From Isoetes taiwanensis (lineage: Eukaryota; Streptophyta; Lycopodiopsida; Isoetales; Isoetaceae): a DNA stretch of 64,000 nt. The notes beneath the pieces were generated by a model that did no database searches, was not told the origin of the DNA, and saw only the letters and a list, made by a program, of their open reading frames with translations. How positions within the stretch are numbered: position 1 is the stretch's first letter; the number at the start of each line of letters is the position of its first letter. Shown here piece after piece: positions 43,991 to 54,000 of the stretch. The position numbers were made by a program, and so were the translations under genes. Location: positions 12,536,787-12,600,786 of the forward strand of contig JAJEKV010000005.1 of the NCBI GenBank assembly GCA_021234155.1. Direction: 5' to 3'.

Positions 43991-45950
43991 AACATATGCC
44001 AAGGTCAATTATGTTGCCGGGTCTTGCAATTGTGAAAACCAGAAATCTAAGTCGAACATCCTAGTGCTTATCAATGTAGGATGTTTGAAAATGTCAAACC
44101 ATGGTTTGCACAAAAATTAAAGGACTTAAATGCAAAGTTGTCGTAGTATATATTATGTTAGAATAAATGCTAATAGATGGCTTCAATAGTATGAGAACTA
44201 AGCACCCAAAAAGTATTCAGCTTAAAACATTTGTCAACCCGATGGGCTTAAAGAATTATATGGTGAAGATAGTATGCCTTCTTTACAAAAGATGTTAAGC
44301 GAAGTTAATGCATGGAATTTTGTTGAGAAAACTAATAGCCCAACTTAACCATAAGAGGGGAATGCATTCGGTGAGTGCGGTGTGTGGGATTTAAGAAGTT
44401 CCCTATCCCCCACATGAACAAAGGGGATATGGCATGGTGAAGTGGGAATGATCCAGACCAGCGCGAAAAAAGTGCTCGAGATGGCGCGAAGAAGTTGGAG
44501 ACAGTTCACCAACACAATGAAACTGCAATTCTTCCATCAGAACAAAATGTTGGAGAAGCGTTCCCAAAATACACCAACTTTTTATACAAACAGATTGATG
44601 GCGCATGGTGCCGCTTATTAAAGAATCTTTGATAACTTGCCCGAGATGCTTACCTATGCCGCCTGTGACTCGCGGCTCCAGAATTATACTTTAAGGAGCA
44701 GAAATGGAAATTCAGTCCATGCCTCGGGTCAACAACCGCCATAACTATATTTGTTCAAATAACCCATCGCTGACCCAATGCAGGGACACCATTGAGAAGG
44801 AAACACACTACTATGTGTTGGATGATAGGAACATGACACACTTTTGTTCAACATTGTTTTATGAAACATTTTGAGTAACCTAAAGCAGAAGGCAATGTCC
44901 TATAAAGCACCATGAAATTTTCTCAGAGGGCCCATCACAATTCAAAGATTTCAGATCATTTTATTTTGTTGGAAGGTTTTTTTGGATTGGAAGGTCAACA
45001 TGATGTGGAATTTCTTTGGATCAAACCATGGAAAAGGTGAAACATGATGGGAAGGCAGCAGAGAATTGAAAAAGATGGATGCCGAGGTCTACTTGCCCCC
45101 TTTTAAACATTGATTAACTAGATAATGCCCATGATGTGGTGAAATTGCCCTAGAAACAATCAATGTGGTACATCCGAGTGGACTCAAAATGGAAGAAAAG
45201 TTCGAGATAATAAAATGGGAAATAAAACTCAAGATATGAGAAAGGCTTGGGTGCGAGATTAACTTTTAAATAGTCCCAAATTCATTTAGTCCATGGATTC
45301 AAACATGAAATCCAACACGCCTACATACTAAAGCCATGTTTAAAAAGAATTGTTTGATGGAAAATGGGACCTGTGTGACAACCAAATTGAAATGTAGAGA
45401 ATGGAACCTTTTTGTTTTGAACCATCCCAATGTTCATGCGGACATAGAAGAGACAATTTAAGTCTACCAGGCCACTCATACCTCTCCAACCTTGGAAAAA
45501 TGTACATTTGCAAATTGTAAGCACTTTAGGAGAAGGAGACAAATTGTCTTGAAGCCAAAGATTTTAAAGGAACGAGGGAGGATGATCAGATTTTGATGTT
45601 GCTATGCACCTGCCAAAATTTGAAGTTGAAAAATGACTTCAGCGAGATGAACTTGTTTAGAGAGGTGAAATCGTTGTGGAGGGCATTTACTATAGAAAAA
45701 GAAGCCCTTCAAAGCTTTGATGTATGAGTTGTTGACAAACGATAGAAAAGTCACTTGTATACTCTACTCACCAAAATTTGTGCTATTCGAGTTCCCATGC
45801 AAAGCATCAAGAAAGGTGCATGAACTGCTTATGTGCCAGACCGTGCGAGATGAGGAAAAAGAGATTACTAGAAAACTTGCCTATTTGGTTTTATCCTCGA
45901 TGAAGATAGTATGTCCGATGAAGAATAGTTGAACACATTCTTACAGTTAG
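43991..45950 (+). pseudogene. Decayed coding-like sequence
   Basis: Plus-strand frames in several phases give protein-like blocks such as LYGEDSMPSLQKMLSEVN (44245-44310), ARRSWRQFTNTMKLQFFHQN (44480-44540), FDNLPEMLTYAACDSRLQNY (44630-44690) and RVSSTKFVLFEF-like remnants near 45770. Stops are frequent. No family is recognised. The frames may belong to the same degraded gene as 42599-43300. Confidence 0.3.
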
Positions 45951-46326
45951 GAAATGATTCGTAAATTTTGAATATATGTTGTTGTGTCTTGCTTTTGTTT
46001 GGGAATAATATAAGAAACTCAATTCCATGCTCAATTGTATTTTGATGTCCCTTGTTTCAATGTAATATGTTTGCTTTTGATGTAATATGTAATTGTATTT
46101 TGATGTTCGATGTAACATGTTTCACCAACATGTTTCACCACATGTCAGAACATGTGTTTCACCACGTGTTTCACTTCAAACCTCTTCCCCGACGAGATAG
46201 ATCCTTCCTAATAGCTTTTCCATGAAATGCTTTCCTTTTCCTTAAATTCTTGGTCCCATCAATTCCTCCTCATCATCCTTTTGGTCGATAATGGTTGACC
46301 AAAATCATTATGGGATGGCAAAATTT

Positions 46327-47100
46327 TTAATGACCGGCAAAAAAGTAAAGATTACCCCGAGATGCAATAGGAAGGGTTCCTGGGGCGAGTTTGAAGCTTA
46401 TTACAAATGTAGTTCGGGATCTTGCATGTTTACGCTTTACAGCAAAATCAGTCCTTGGGAATAAGGATGCCAAAGCTTGGTTGGAAGCAGCATTATGACA
46501 CACATTGGAAATAATTCTACTTTCCATCATGGCCAACTTCACCTCTTGAAGAGTGCAAAGCGATGGAGTAGCTAATGGGGACAATGTACCTAGAAGAGAA
46601 GAAGAGCCCATAATACCTCACGCTGTTGTCTCCATTTTCAGCCATAAAATGGATGGACATGCTTGCAATGCAATTTCTCTATTCGTAAGGATGAGAATAT
46701 GAGGGCATAGACTGCCGAGAATCCGACCGGGAGGATGAATTGACATGGACCTCCCAGGACCTCTCAACTTACAACAAAATAACAAAATTTTACACACTAA
46801 GCATCTTTGGCCCGTTCTCATACTTATAGATGACGGTGATCTCAAAGGTGAGACCTTTTCCTTAATGGCTACCAAGCCTTTACGCTTAGACAGTTCCTCT
46901 TTGTTATGATAGATTGTTTACGAGGACCAATTCCCCTTCACTTCGAGGGATATGTTCTATCATCACAAGGCCTCCGCAGGATGGACATGGAGAAGTGCTA
47001 TTCTGTTTGGTAACCTCCACCATTATAGTTTTTGCTTTCCCCTCCACAATGGGAGGAAATAGGGTCGGGCAAGCTGATCCGGGCTTGATGGTGATCATAG
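46327..47100 (-). pseudogene. Minus-strand coding remnants, unknown
   Basis: Three minus frames read like successive exon pieces: VEVTKQNSTSPCPSCGGLVMI (47030-46970) with a C-x2-C pair; CKLRGPGRSMSIHPPGRILG (46770-46710); and EVKLAMMESRIISNVCHNAA then KLAPGTLPIASRG (46550-46350). Composition is protein-like, but start, splice sites and family are not clear. Confidence 0.3.
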
Positions 47101-47313
47101 AAGATGACGAGGGAGGAGCTGGACCCGTGATCTCTTTTTTAATAGACCCACAGGAATGAAAGCAAGTGTATATAAAAAGTTTTGTTTCTCATGTAATCTG
47201 AAATGTTTAATACAAATCCTCGCTTGTAATCTGAAATGTAACCTTATGTAATCATTTTATATGTTTAATATAAATCTTCACTCTTCAATCTTCACTGTTT
47301 AATTGACTACTAA

Positions 47314-48240
47314 ATGAAAGTGACACATGTAAAAATTACAGTAAGGATGAAACGGAATGGGACAGTAGAAACACATGATGAAACCCACCATTGGAAATCT
47401 GTCACATCAAATGCAAGGTCAATCATTCAAAAGCTAGCTGTGCAGAAAAAATTGGAGGGAAACCCTAAATCTAGTTTTGCATGCAGACATTGTCTTATCC
47501 CAATCCAGCTATGGCGGAAGAAAACAGAAGGAGAATACAAGCACAAACATTTTCGCTAGTTCAAAATGCTTGATCCCGGTAGGACCTATAACCGAGCAAA
47601 TAAACCGGGAATAGAGGCGATATTAGAGGAGCGGAGGACCCATGAATTCCGAGGTATTCTAGGCTTAAAACATAGGTTAATTCCTGATGGGCTTAAAGAA
47701 TTAGAAGCCAAGGCAGTGATAGGCGGTTGCCTTTCTTTGTAGTAGAATGTGATTTCTATATTACTAATGATGTTGTTTTACACGATGCGGAGAGACTTAA
47801 CGATATTGGTGTACAAACCGAAGGGATCAGGGGTGGCGATGATTCTCGAGGATGAGTTCGCAGCTCTCTCCATGCTTGAGGAAGAGGATATGTTCATCCA
47901 ACTAAAGCAGGAAATGATCCATGCTTCAAGCCATTAAAAAGTGCTCACAAAGTACATTTGATGCATGGAGACACAACAACTTTGAGACAATACTTTATGA
48001 ATCAGATCATAAGTGGGAGAGTAAATTGAGAAGCTCATGTTTTAGTGACTTTGGATTTCACCAACTATTCAATAAAAACTTGATGAAATCTTGAACATAC
48101 TTGAAGAAGAAGAGTTACAGATCTCACAATGCAGGATCCGATTGAGGCCCAAGAATCGTATGTCATCATTAACCTCTTCAAAACAGCTATTATTATATCT
48201 CTAATGCATTTTGATAATACTAGAAGCTCGAGGTTATAGT
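47314..48240 (+). pseudogene. Plus-strand coding remnants, unknown
   Basis: Frame 47314-47559 has KVTHVKITVRMKRNGTVETH and FACRHCLIPIQLWRKKTEGE with one C-x2-C pair. It continues, after slips, with YNRANKPGIEAILEERRTHE and GLKELEAKAVIGG (47590-47730), DVVLHDAERLNDIGVQTEG (about 47770-47830) and ILNILEEEELQISQ. These look like a genuine decaying protein, but I do not recognise it. Confidence 0.3.
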
Positions 48241-48289
48241 TTTCCCTGATTTTTACATGCATACTTCATTTCATAAGAAGTATGAACTA

Positions 48290-49050
48290 TTCTAGGGTAT
48301 GGTAGATTTCCATATGTATTTTTCTCCTTTGAAATATAAAAACAACGACTTTGCATCACCAAGAAGATCCCACATTTTTCACCACATTTTTTCACCACAG
48401 CTTTCACACATCTTTCACCACAGATTTCACCATAATCGGCCGGGGGCATTGACCATTTTTGACCCGGTCAAAGAAATGGAATGGCTCTCGATTTCGATAG
48501 TATCTTGACTGATTTTTGGTGAAAGCAATATATGGATCCCAAATTAGGTCCCTGAATTGATATGAGGCCAAAATTCATTAAGCTTTGGCTGTGCAAAGAT
48601 TCTTGCAAGGCCACTAACTTTTGCTTAGGGGGAATTCTGTGTTTTCTTTTCGTTTCTTTTGAACTCTATTTCTTTTGAACCGGAGCCACCCATCTCACAT
48701 TTTCCTATTTGTCGAAATGTTACCATATTGTTAGTGTGCAGATCATAGATTACGCACCTTCAAATTCCTTGTTTGCATTTTATAATTAATGACAAAAAGT
48801 TAATTGAAGAGATGATTCTCACCGAAAAGAAAGTGGAAACTTCAGTGAGAATATAAAGTAAAACAAGTTCTATTGCAAAACAAGGACTATTGCAAAACAA
48901 GTTCTCATTAATGAAAAGTTTTTACAAAGAATAGTCACAAGGACTATTGCCAAAAATTGAAACCGGGGATTACAATACAAATCTAAACTAATCAAAGGGG
49001 GCCATCTTGAGCTCTATATGGAGGTCGTTTGGGCATACATCTTCATTTTC
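48290..49050. other. Spacer with CACCACA words, no gene
   Basis: A short run of TTTCACCACA words lies at 48375-48432, related to motifs at 46105-46175 and 51025-51110. The remainder is AT-rich without a convincing frame. Confidence 0.4.
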
Positions 49051-49068
49051 AGGAGTCACTTGCCATCA

Positions 49069-49297
49069 TCATAACCTTTTTATGCCCCACTCGAGCACCC
49101 GCAGGCGAATAGCTGTGGCATCCATGATGAGCTTCTCCACCTCGTGGTGGAACTTGGCCACCATCAGCTGGGCGGCCTCCTCGTGGAGGTTCACGGATCC
49201 TCCCAAGAAGACACGACTGACCGTCTTTGTCGCAAAGGGAGGTGCACCAATGGCGGGATAGTGTTCTACTGTGGAGTGTAGTCTTGAACTTGGCCAT
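49069..49297 (-). CDS. Small hypothetical protein with one frame slip
   Basis: The ATG at 49297 gives MAKFKTTLH. One base is then missing or extra near 49270, and the following frame (TVEHYPAIGAPPFATKTVSR, then NLHEEAAQLMVAKFHHEVEK) runs to a stop at 49069-49071. The total would be about 76 residues, mostly helical. The family is not recognised. The 5' region to 49500 is rich in purines on the plus strand and is followed by satellite words. Confidence 0.4.
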
Positions 49298-49474
49298 GGC
49301 GGAAGTGAAGGAGATGTCCCGGAATGGGAAGGAGGAAGGAGATGGCCGGAATAGATTTATGGGGACGGAATGGACGGAATGAAGCTGCAGGGCAGAATTT
49401 TGGGAATAAAAAGGAAAGAAATGGGGGGAATAAAAAGGGAATTTTGGGGAATAGAAGAGGAAAGGGACGTTTAA

Positions 49475-49530
49475 ATGCATGCCACCTAGGCTCCAACATG
49501 CCACAATAGGGGGGTCAAGCATGCCACATA
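49475..49530 (+). repeat. Dispersed piece of the 18-20-bp satellite
   Basis: Two to three units of CATGCCACCTAGGCTCCAA type, matching the arrays at 6081-6395 and 10430-11035. Confidence 0.7.
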
Positions 49531-50290
49531 GACCTAAAGTATTAGGAAAATCCACTTACGTGGCAATTGTGTAAAGAGTAATGTATAGGTACTTTTATGA
49601 ATATAAAGAAGTTTATTTTTGCATTCTCATTTTTATGCTTCATTACGTAAATTTGTACTTGAATGTTGAATGAATTCAAGGTATAACGGATTAAACCGAA
49701 TTAAACTGAATTACACTTGCACAAGGCACGGATTAAATCAAGGCATAATAAAAAGGTATTACAAAACCAATTGATTAAAACAGAAATGCAGGGATCCCTC
49801 GGAACATAATACTCATAAATTACAACAGAAAATTGAGTAAAGGCACAAGGCACTGTGATGTACAAAAAAAAAGGCACTAAGGCCATCATATATTACAAGG
49901 CACTAAGGCCCGTGTTTCAAGTTAAAGGCACTAACGCCCGGACATATGGGTGAGATCAAAGAAAGGCACTAAGGCAATGGACGTGGTATACTTTTTTTCA
50001 AAAAATAACAAAGGCACAAAAGGCACGTGGTTGAACTTGATCATAACAAAAAAAAAAAAAACAAATGGCTTCCTTAGCTCGGGACTTCAAGCTTCATCGT
50101 AAGAAAAGTAAAGAAAGTTAGAAAGCCTAAAAAAGATTGCAAAAATTGAATTGCATGCTACTTAGTACTTACTCTCCGACCAATTGTGAAAGCGCAAACA
50201 TTTCTTCTTCTTAGGGTCTTCTTCTTAGGGTCTTCTCGGGCCGGGTCTCTTCTTCAAAGCTCCGGATGTTGTCTTGAATGAACCTCCTCC
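49531..50290. other. Spacer with AAGGCACTAAGG words
   Basis: AT-rich sequence with a 20-35-bp recurring word AAGGCACTAAGGC between about 49850 and 50030. No gene is seen. Confidence 0.4.
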
Positions 50291-50312
50291 TCAGAAGAAT
50301 CGCATCGGATGA

Positions 50313-50675
50313 ATGAAAATTGGAGGAATCTTTAAAGCTCTAAAGCTCGAAAGGGAGCTTCGAGAAGAGGAGCTTCGAAGAGAAGCTCTCCCTAATTGGG
50401 GACGAGAATCGTGTGGCAGATTGACATCATCTGCAAAGGAATCGTCCATGATCCTATGCCATAAGCGGCTAGGACCTCTCGCCAAAAAAAAAGTAAAGCA
50501 AGTTTTGCGGGTTTTAAAAGGGAAGGGGAAGCTGACGGGAATAACCCGGCGCTTGACGTGTTTGGGAGAATGGGATGATATTTCTCCCTCCACGACCATA
50601 GCCTATAAAGGCTGGCGTGAAATTAATTTAAATGGGCTACTGATTTTAGGATTTCATGCACCATTAGTATCTTAA
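50313..50675 (+). CDS. Hypothetical basic protein
   Basis: An open frame of 120 codons: KIGGIFKALKLERELREEEL, then CHKRLGPLAKKKVKQVLRVL. It is Lys/Arg/Glu-rich and helical. The opposite strand is also open (50291-50599), so the coding strand is not certain. No domain recognised. Confidence 0.25.
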   Translation: MKIGGIFKALKLERELREEELRREALPNWGRESCGRLTSSAKESSMILCHKRLGPLAKKKVKQVLRVLKGKGKLTGITRRLTCLGEWDDISPSTTIAYKGWREINLNGLLILGFHAPLVS

Positions 50676-50924
50676 TCGTAATGATTTAGTAGGATCAATA
50701 ATTACCTCAAAATGACCATAATTTTATTTTCTAAAAAAATAAAAATATCTATCTGAAATGGCCATTCTTTTTGGACACCAATCATATTATGTTGGCTTCA
50801 AACTTGTTTAGTAATTTTAGTTATAATTAGCTAGTGTAAATTGATTGTTAACTTCAATTATTGACTTATGCTTCACCAAACATGTTGGTCAATGAAAGTC
50901 AAACATGTAACAAAGGTCATGTAA

Positions 50925-51120
50925 AGGCTCAAACATGCCAAGGGTGGGTCAAATATGCCACCTAGGCTCCAACATGCCACCCTAGGCTCCAACATGCCAC
51001 GTAAGCTCCAACATGCCACCTATGATTCACCACATGATTCACCACATGCACCACATGATTCACCACATGCACCGGTTGCATCACCACATCTATCACGACA
51101 TGTATCACCACATTGTCATG
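50925..51120 (+). repeat. Satellite piece and CACCACATGATT repeats
   Basis: Units of CTCCAACATGCCACCTAGG (50930-51020) pass directly into CACCACATGATTCACCACATG words (51025-51110). The second motif resembles the intron repeat at 54770-55250. Confidence 0.75.
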
Positions 51121-51466
51121 AATCTTTGACTACATCAATTTCTTACGGAGATTTGAACTCCACCAGAGTGTTGCTACAGTCACCAAAAAGTCTATTGTAT
51201 ACAATAGTATACAACAATGTACATTAGAGTGTCAATGAAAGAATAGGTTACAAGAATAACCTCTTTGGTTACAATAATACAAACATGTGATTACAAGTAA
51301 AGATCTATTGATACATCAACCTCATCTTCATTACTAGAGCAAGCGTAGCTTCACAACATCAATCATCATTCGCTGCGTGTCCAATGTTTCGCCACTAGAA
51401 ATTGGTACACCCCGCAACAAACATATCGGGCCTCACATTGGATGAGTAATACCTTCAAATTCGAAC

Positions 51467-52155
51467 TCACCTTGCATTTCGCATTGGCATGACCACAACT
51501 TTCTTTACAAAGACACATATAGCAGGACCACACGACCAGCAATCAGACTGAGTGGGGGAACTTGTAATTTTCTTGTGGCGCAGCTTTATGGTGCTTGGGA
51601 ATTTTGTGTTTGCATCCTCAACAAAACTCATGACAGGCTCGGAGCCCTTGTACATTTCTAGGCTATCAAAATGGTACACACCTGGCTGACATTTAACTGG
51701 CTGACCTCCAAGACCTACAATGACATACACTGTCCAGTGCTGCTGATAACATGCTGGCAGAATGGTACATTCCGAAATTGCAAGTTGAGGGTTCAACAGT
51801 TTGTCCTTTGAAGCAAGCTCATTCGACAGTAATGTGTAAATGAGCGGATCCATGAAATGGAACCTCTGTTCCATGTCATGCTTGATGCAGAATTGGTGCA
51901 TACACCTGCCAAAGTCCAAGGTCTGGTAAAACAAGATGATTTAAGAAACAACAGAAGACTTCAAATCTGAGTTGTTTATATTAAATTACTAACCTCATGA
52001 AGAAATGGACTATCCTGTCACTGAACCAATCCCTACTTTTCTCCAATATTCTGATTGAATCTTGATCAAGCACAAGAGGCTCCTGCTGTCCTTTAAACAC
52101 TTCAAGTGGCAAGTGTTCTGGTCGGATGTGCGCTCTTAACACTGCAGTCCTCGTG
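51467..52155 (-). CDS. Ulp1-type cysteine protease (C48 family)
   Basis: Exon 1 (about 52155-51994) encodes LRAHIRPEHLPLEVFKGQ and SRDWFSDRIVHFFM, the helix at the start of Ulp1 domains. A 71-bp intron (GTTAGT...ACCAG, 51993-51923) follows. Exon 2 (51922-51467) carries the catalytic elements: His in QQHWTVYVIV (about 51735), Asp in VYHFDSLEMY (about 51660), and Gln and Cys in TQSDCWSCGPAICVF (about 51545). Ulp1 proteases remove SUMO or process related conjugates; relatives also occur in several transposons. The domain seems complete and in frame. An upstream exon is likely missing from my model. It is adjacent to and on the same strand as the phosphatase-like gene. Confidence 0.8.
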
Positions 52156-52304
52156 CTGGTGGTGTAAGTTTACATTCAGCAAATGGAAGATCATTGAAAA
52201 CCTTGAGGAACATTGAAATAGCCAAGAAATGAACAATTGAAGTAAAACTTTGTTTATATTAAAAAGTCAAGAGAGGTTACATCATATACACAATAATACT
52301 ATTT

Positions 52305-52826
52305 CTAGGCTTTAGTTCTATGTTTTTTCATCATATTAATACAAATTTGACTCTCAGTGTCAAACATATTCAGCATTTTGTTGCTTTCGACATAACTTTG
52401 CACATTCCCTGCCTTCAGCAACCCCTGAAGCCAAACCTTTAGATCATTCATGAGGAAATTGCCATCTACTATGTCAGGGCTCCAGCTGTTTGGACAGATC
52501 ATGGTGTTTGGCTCATTGAGGTACCCTTTGTATCTGCTGTCATCAATGAGAAGCACGTTCTCTTTTGTGAAACCTGGAAATTCGTCGTAGACCTTTTTGA
52601 GGTGCTTCAAAAAAATTGGCTTTCCACTGTTATATAAATTTGTGTTGGTACACTGATCCTGATTCCATATGAACTTGAATTTGTCCTTGTGTTTCATCAA
52701 TGCTCCCTTAACTATCATTCTCAAGTTTTGAGCCTGCAGGCTGGACCAAAGTGCTATATGAAAATTCTGGCTGCACCAATCTATGAACTCGGCCCAGCCT
52801 GGTCTAGTTACTACCCACTTGGTCAT
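52305..52826 (-). CDS. FCP1/NIF-type HAD phosphatase domain, N-terminus absent
   Basis: The 173-codon frame starts at an ATG (52826) with VTRPGWAEFIDWCSQNFHIA, followed by LWSSLQAQNLRMIVKG, FIWNQDQCTN and KENVLLIDDSRYKGYLNEP. This is the order seen in FCP1/SCP (NLI-interacting factor) phosphatases: RPG...F...LWTS, then a Lys, then LLIDDS near the end. The nucleophile motif DLDxT should precede RPGW by about 25-50 residues but is not in this frame. It may lie in an upstream exon I could not find, or be lost. Family members dephosphorylate Ser/Thr, classically the RNA polymerase II tail. Only 150 bp separate it from the protease gene. Confidence 0.75.
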   Translation of the reverse strand: MTKWVVTRPGWAEFIDWCSQNFHIALWSSLQAQNLRMIVKGALMKHKDKFKFIWNQDQCTNTNLYNSGKPIFLKHLKKVYDEFPGFTKENVLLIDDSRYKGYLNEPNTMICPNSWSPDIVDGNFLMNDLKVWLQGLLKAGNVQSYVESNKMLNMFDTESQICINMMKKHRTKA

Positions 52827-52859
52827 TAGAGGTAATTTGAGATCTCATTTTGTCCCATT

Positions 52860-53470
52860 AAGGGATGCTTAAAAAGCCACATCAGCTTTTTAAACTGTCC
52901 AATAAGAGAAGAGCTTTAGTGTATTTTATTCCAGTATTATGTGGCAGCAGTAATTAATGCAGTTCTAACTAACTTTTGCAGTGTCATTTTTCTACTATAA
53001 CTTTTGATCAAAAACTCCGATTCGAACACTATTTGTGGCAATGGATTCGTCTCCTCAAGATCTTTCTAATGACAACCCATTGTTATATGTTTTGGGATGT
53101 AAATATATAAGAAAAGAGCAAAAAACCATATTTTTTAAGGTTAACACATATGGCTTGTATTGAAATACATCATAACCATATATCACTTGAAAGATCTTTT
53201 CATTCTGCATCTAATGCAACAAACGCCGCAGCATTTTCAAAAGTAGATCAAAAGTTATAGGGAAAAAACGACAGCAATGAAGTTGTTAATGCTGCATTAA
53301 TTGCTGTTTGATGTAGAGTACTCATTCTATTGGAGGATTCTTATGGGGACAAAAGGAGATCACCATGCTCTGCAAACCTGGAATTGAATCACAATTGATT
53401 GTGACTATGCTTTGGTTTTTTTAACTAAGCTCCAGACTTTTTTACTCTCTTTACGATGTTCCTATTTATA
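52860..53470. other. Spacer, no gene seen
   Basis: AT-rich sequence between the phosphatase frame and the second hairpin cluster. I looked for the missing DLDxT exon on the minus strand and did not find it. Confidence 0.4.
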
Positions 53471-53472
53471 TA

Positions 53473-53530
53473 TATCTAAAGTGCCCCCTAAAATGAGCGA
53501 GCGATCTCATCCCAGGGGGCACTTTAGATA
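53473..53530 (-). repeat. Fold-back hairpin G
   Basis: Arms begin TATCTAAAGTGCCCCCT and end AGGGGGCACTTTAGATA (17 perfect pairs). Inside, AAA faces CCC on the plus strand but GGG faces UUU on the minus strand, giving G.U pairs, so the minus strand is the better folder. Sequence is related to hairpins A and H. Confidence 0.75.
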
Positions 53531-53602
53531 CAATAAACAGGACAAGCAAAAGAGACTAAGTCAGCCAGGATGGAAGAGACTAAGCCAGGATGAAAGAGAC
53601 CT

Positions 53603-53734
53603 GAGTACAAGCATCGAGACTTCCCAAACCTTGCTTTCACCCCTCTTTGGACAATGGAACTTAGCATGTAAACTAAGCTACATTGGCCAAAGAGGAGGTC
53701 AAAGAAAGATTGAGAAGTCTCGATGCCTGTACTC
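53603..53734 (-). repeat. Fold-back hairpin C', inverted copy of C
   Basis: Read on the minus strand it is highly similar to 28433-28564 over the full 132 nt, including the loop. At the fifth pair, hairpin C has G:C and C' has A:T, a compensatory change. Other stem differences make G.U pairs. Orientation is opposite to hairpin C. Confidence 0.75.
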
Positions 53735-53813
53735 AGCAATTACTAACATCCAATTAACCCACAGATTGCTATCTTGTTTTATGTCCGGGCTTACTCCTTT
53801 TCGAAGTTTTCTT

Positions 53814-53878
53814 GATGTATCTAATTCGCCACCTAAAATGAGTGAGCGACCTCATCCTAGGGGCAAATTAGATACATC
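53814..53878 (-). repeat. Fold-back hairpin H
   Basis: Arms start GATGTATCTAATT and end AATTAGATACATC. On the minus strand, CUAGGAUGAG pairs with CUCAUUUUAG through two G.U pairs. It is the inverted relative of hairpin A at 27793-27850, and the sequence to 53975 (CCTAATTGGCATTTGTCCC) continues that relationship. Confidence 0.7.
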
Positions 53879-54000
53879 AAACAGGACAAACGAAAAAGAG
53901 ACTAAGCTTGGTGAAAGATTAGGAAGTCCACTAATCCTAATTGGCATTTGTCCCTTACATCAGGCCCTTAGCATGTAAACTAAGCTACCTATAAGTGCTC

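Noticed and set aside
27690-53975. The two hairpin clusters as terminal inverted repeats of a single 26-kb transposon
   Set aside because: The clusters are inverted relatives, but they differ in content (hairpins B, D, E and F are only on the left, G only on the right) and their outer edges do not show a common terminus or a target duplication. Two independent copies are the simpler view.
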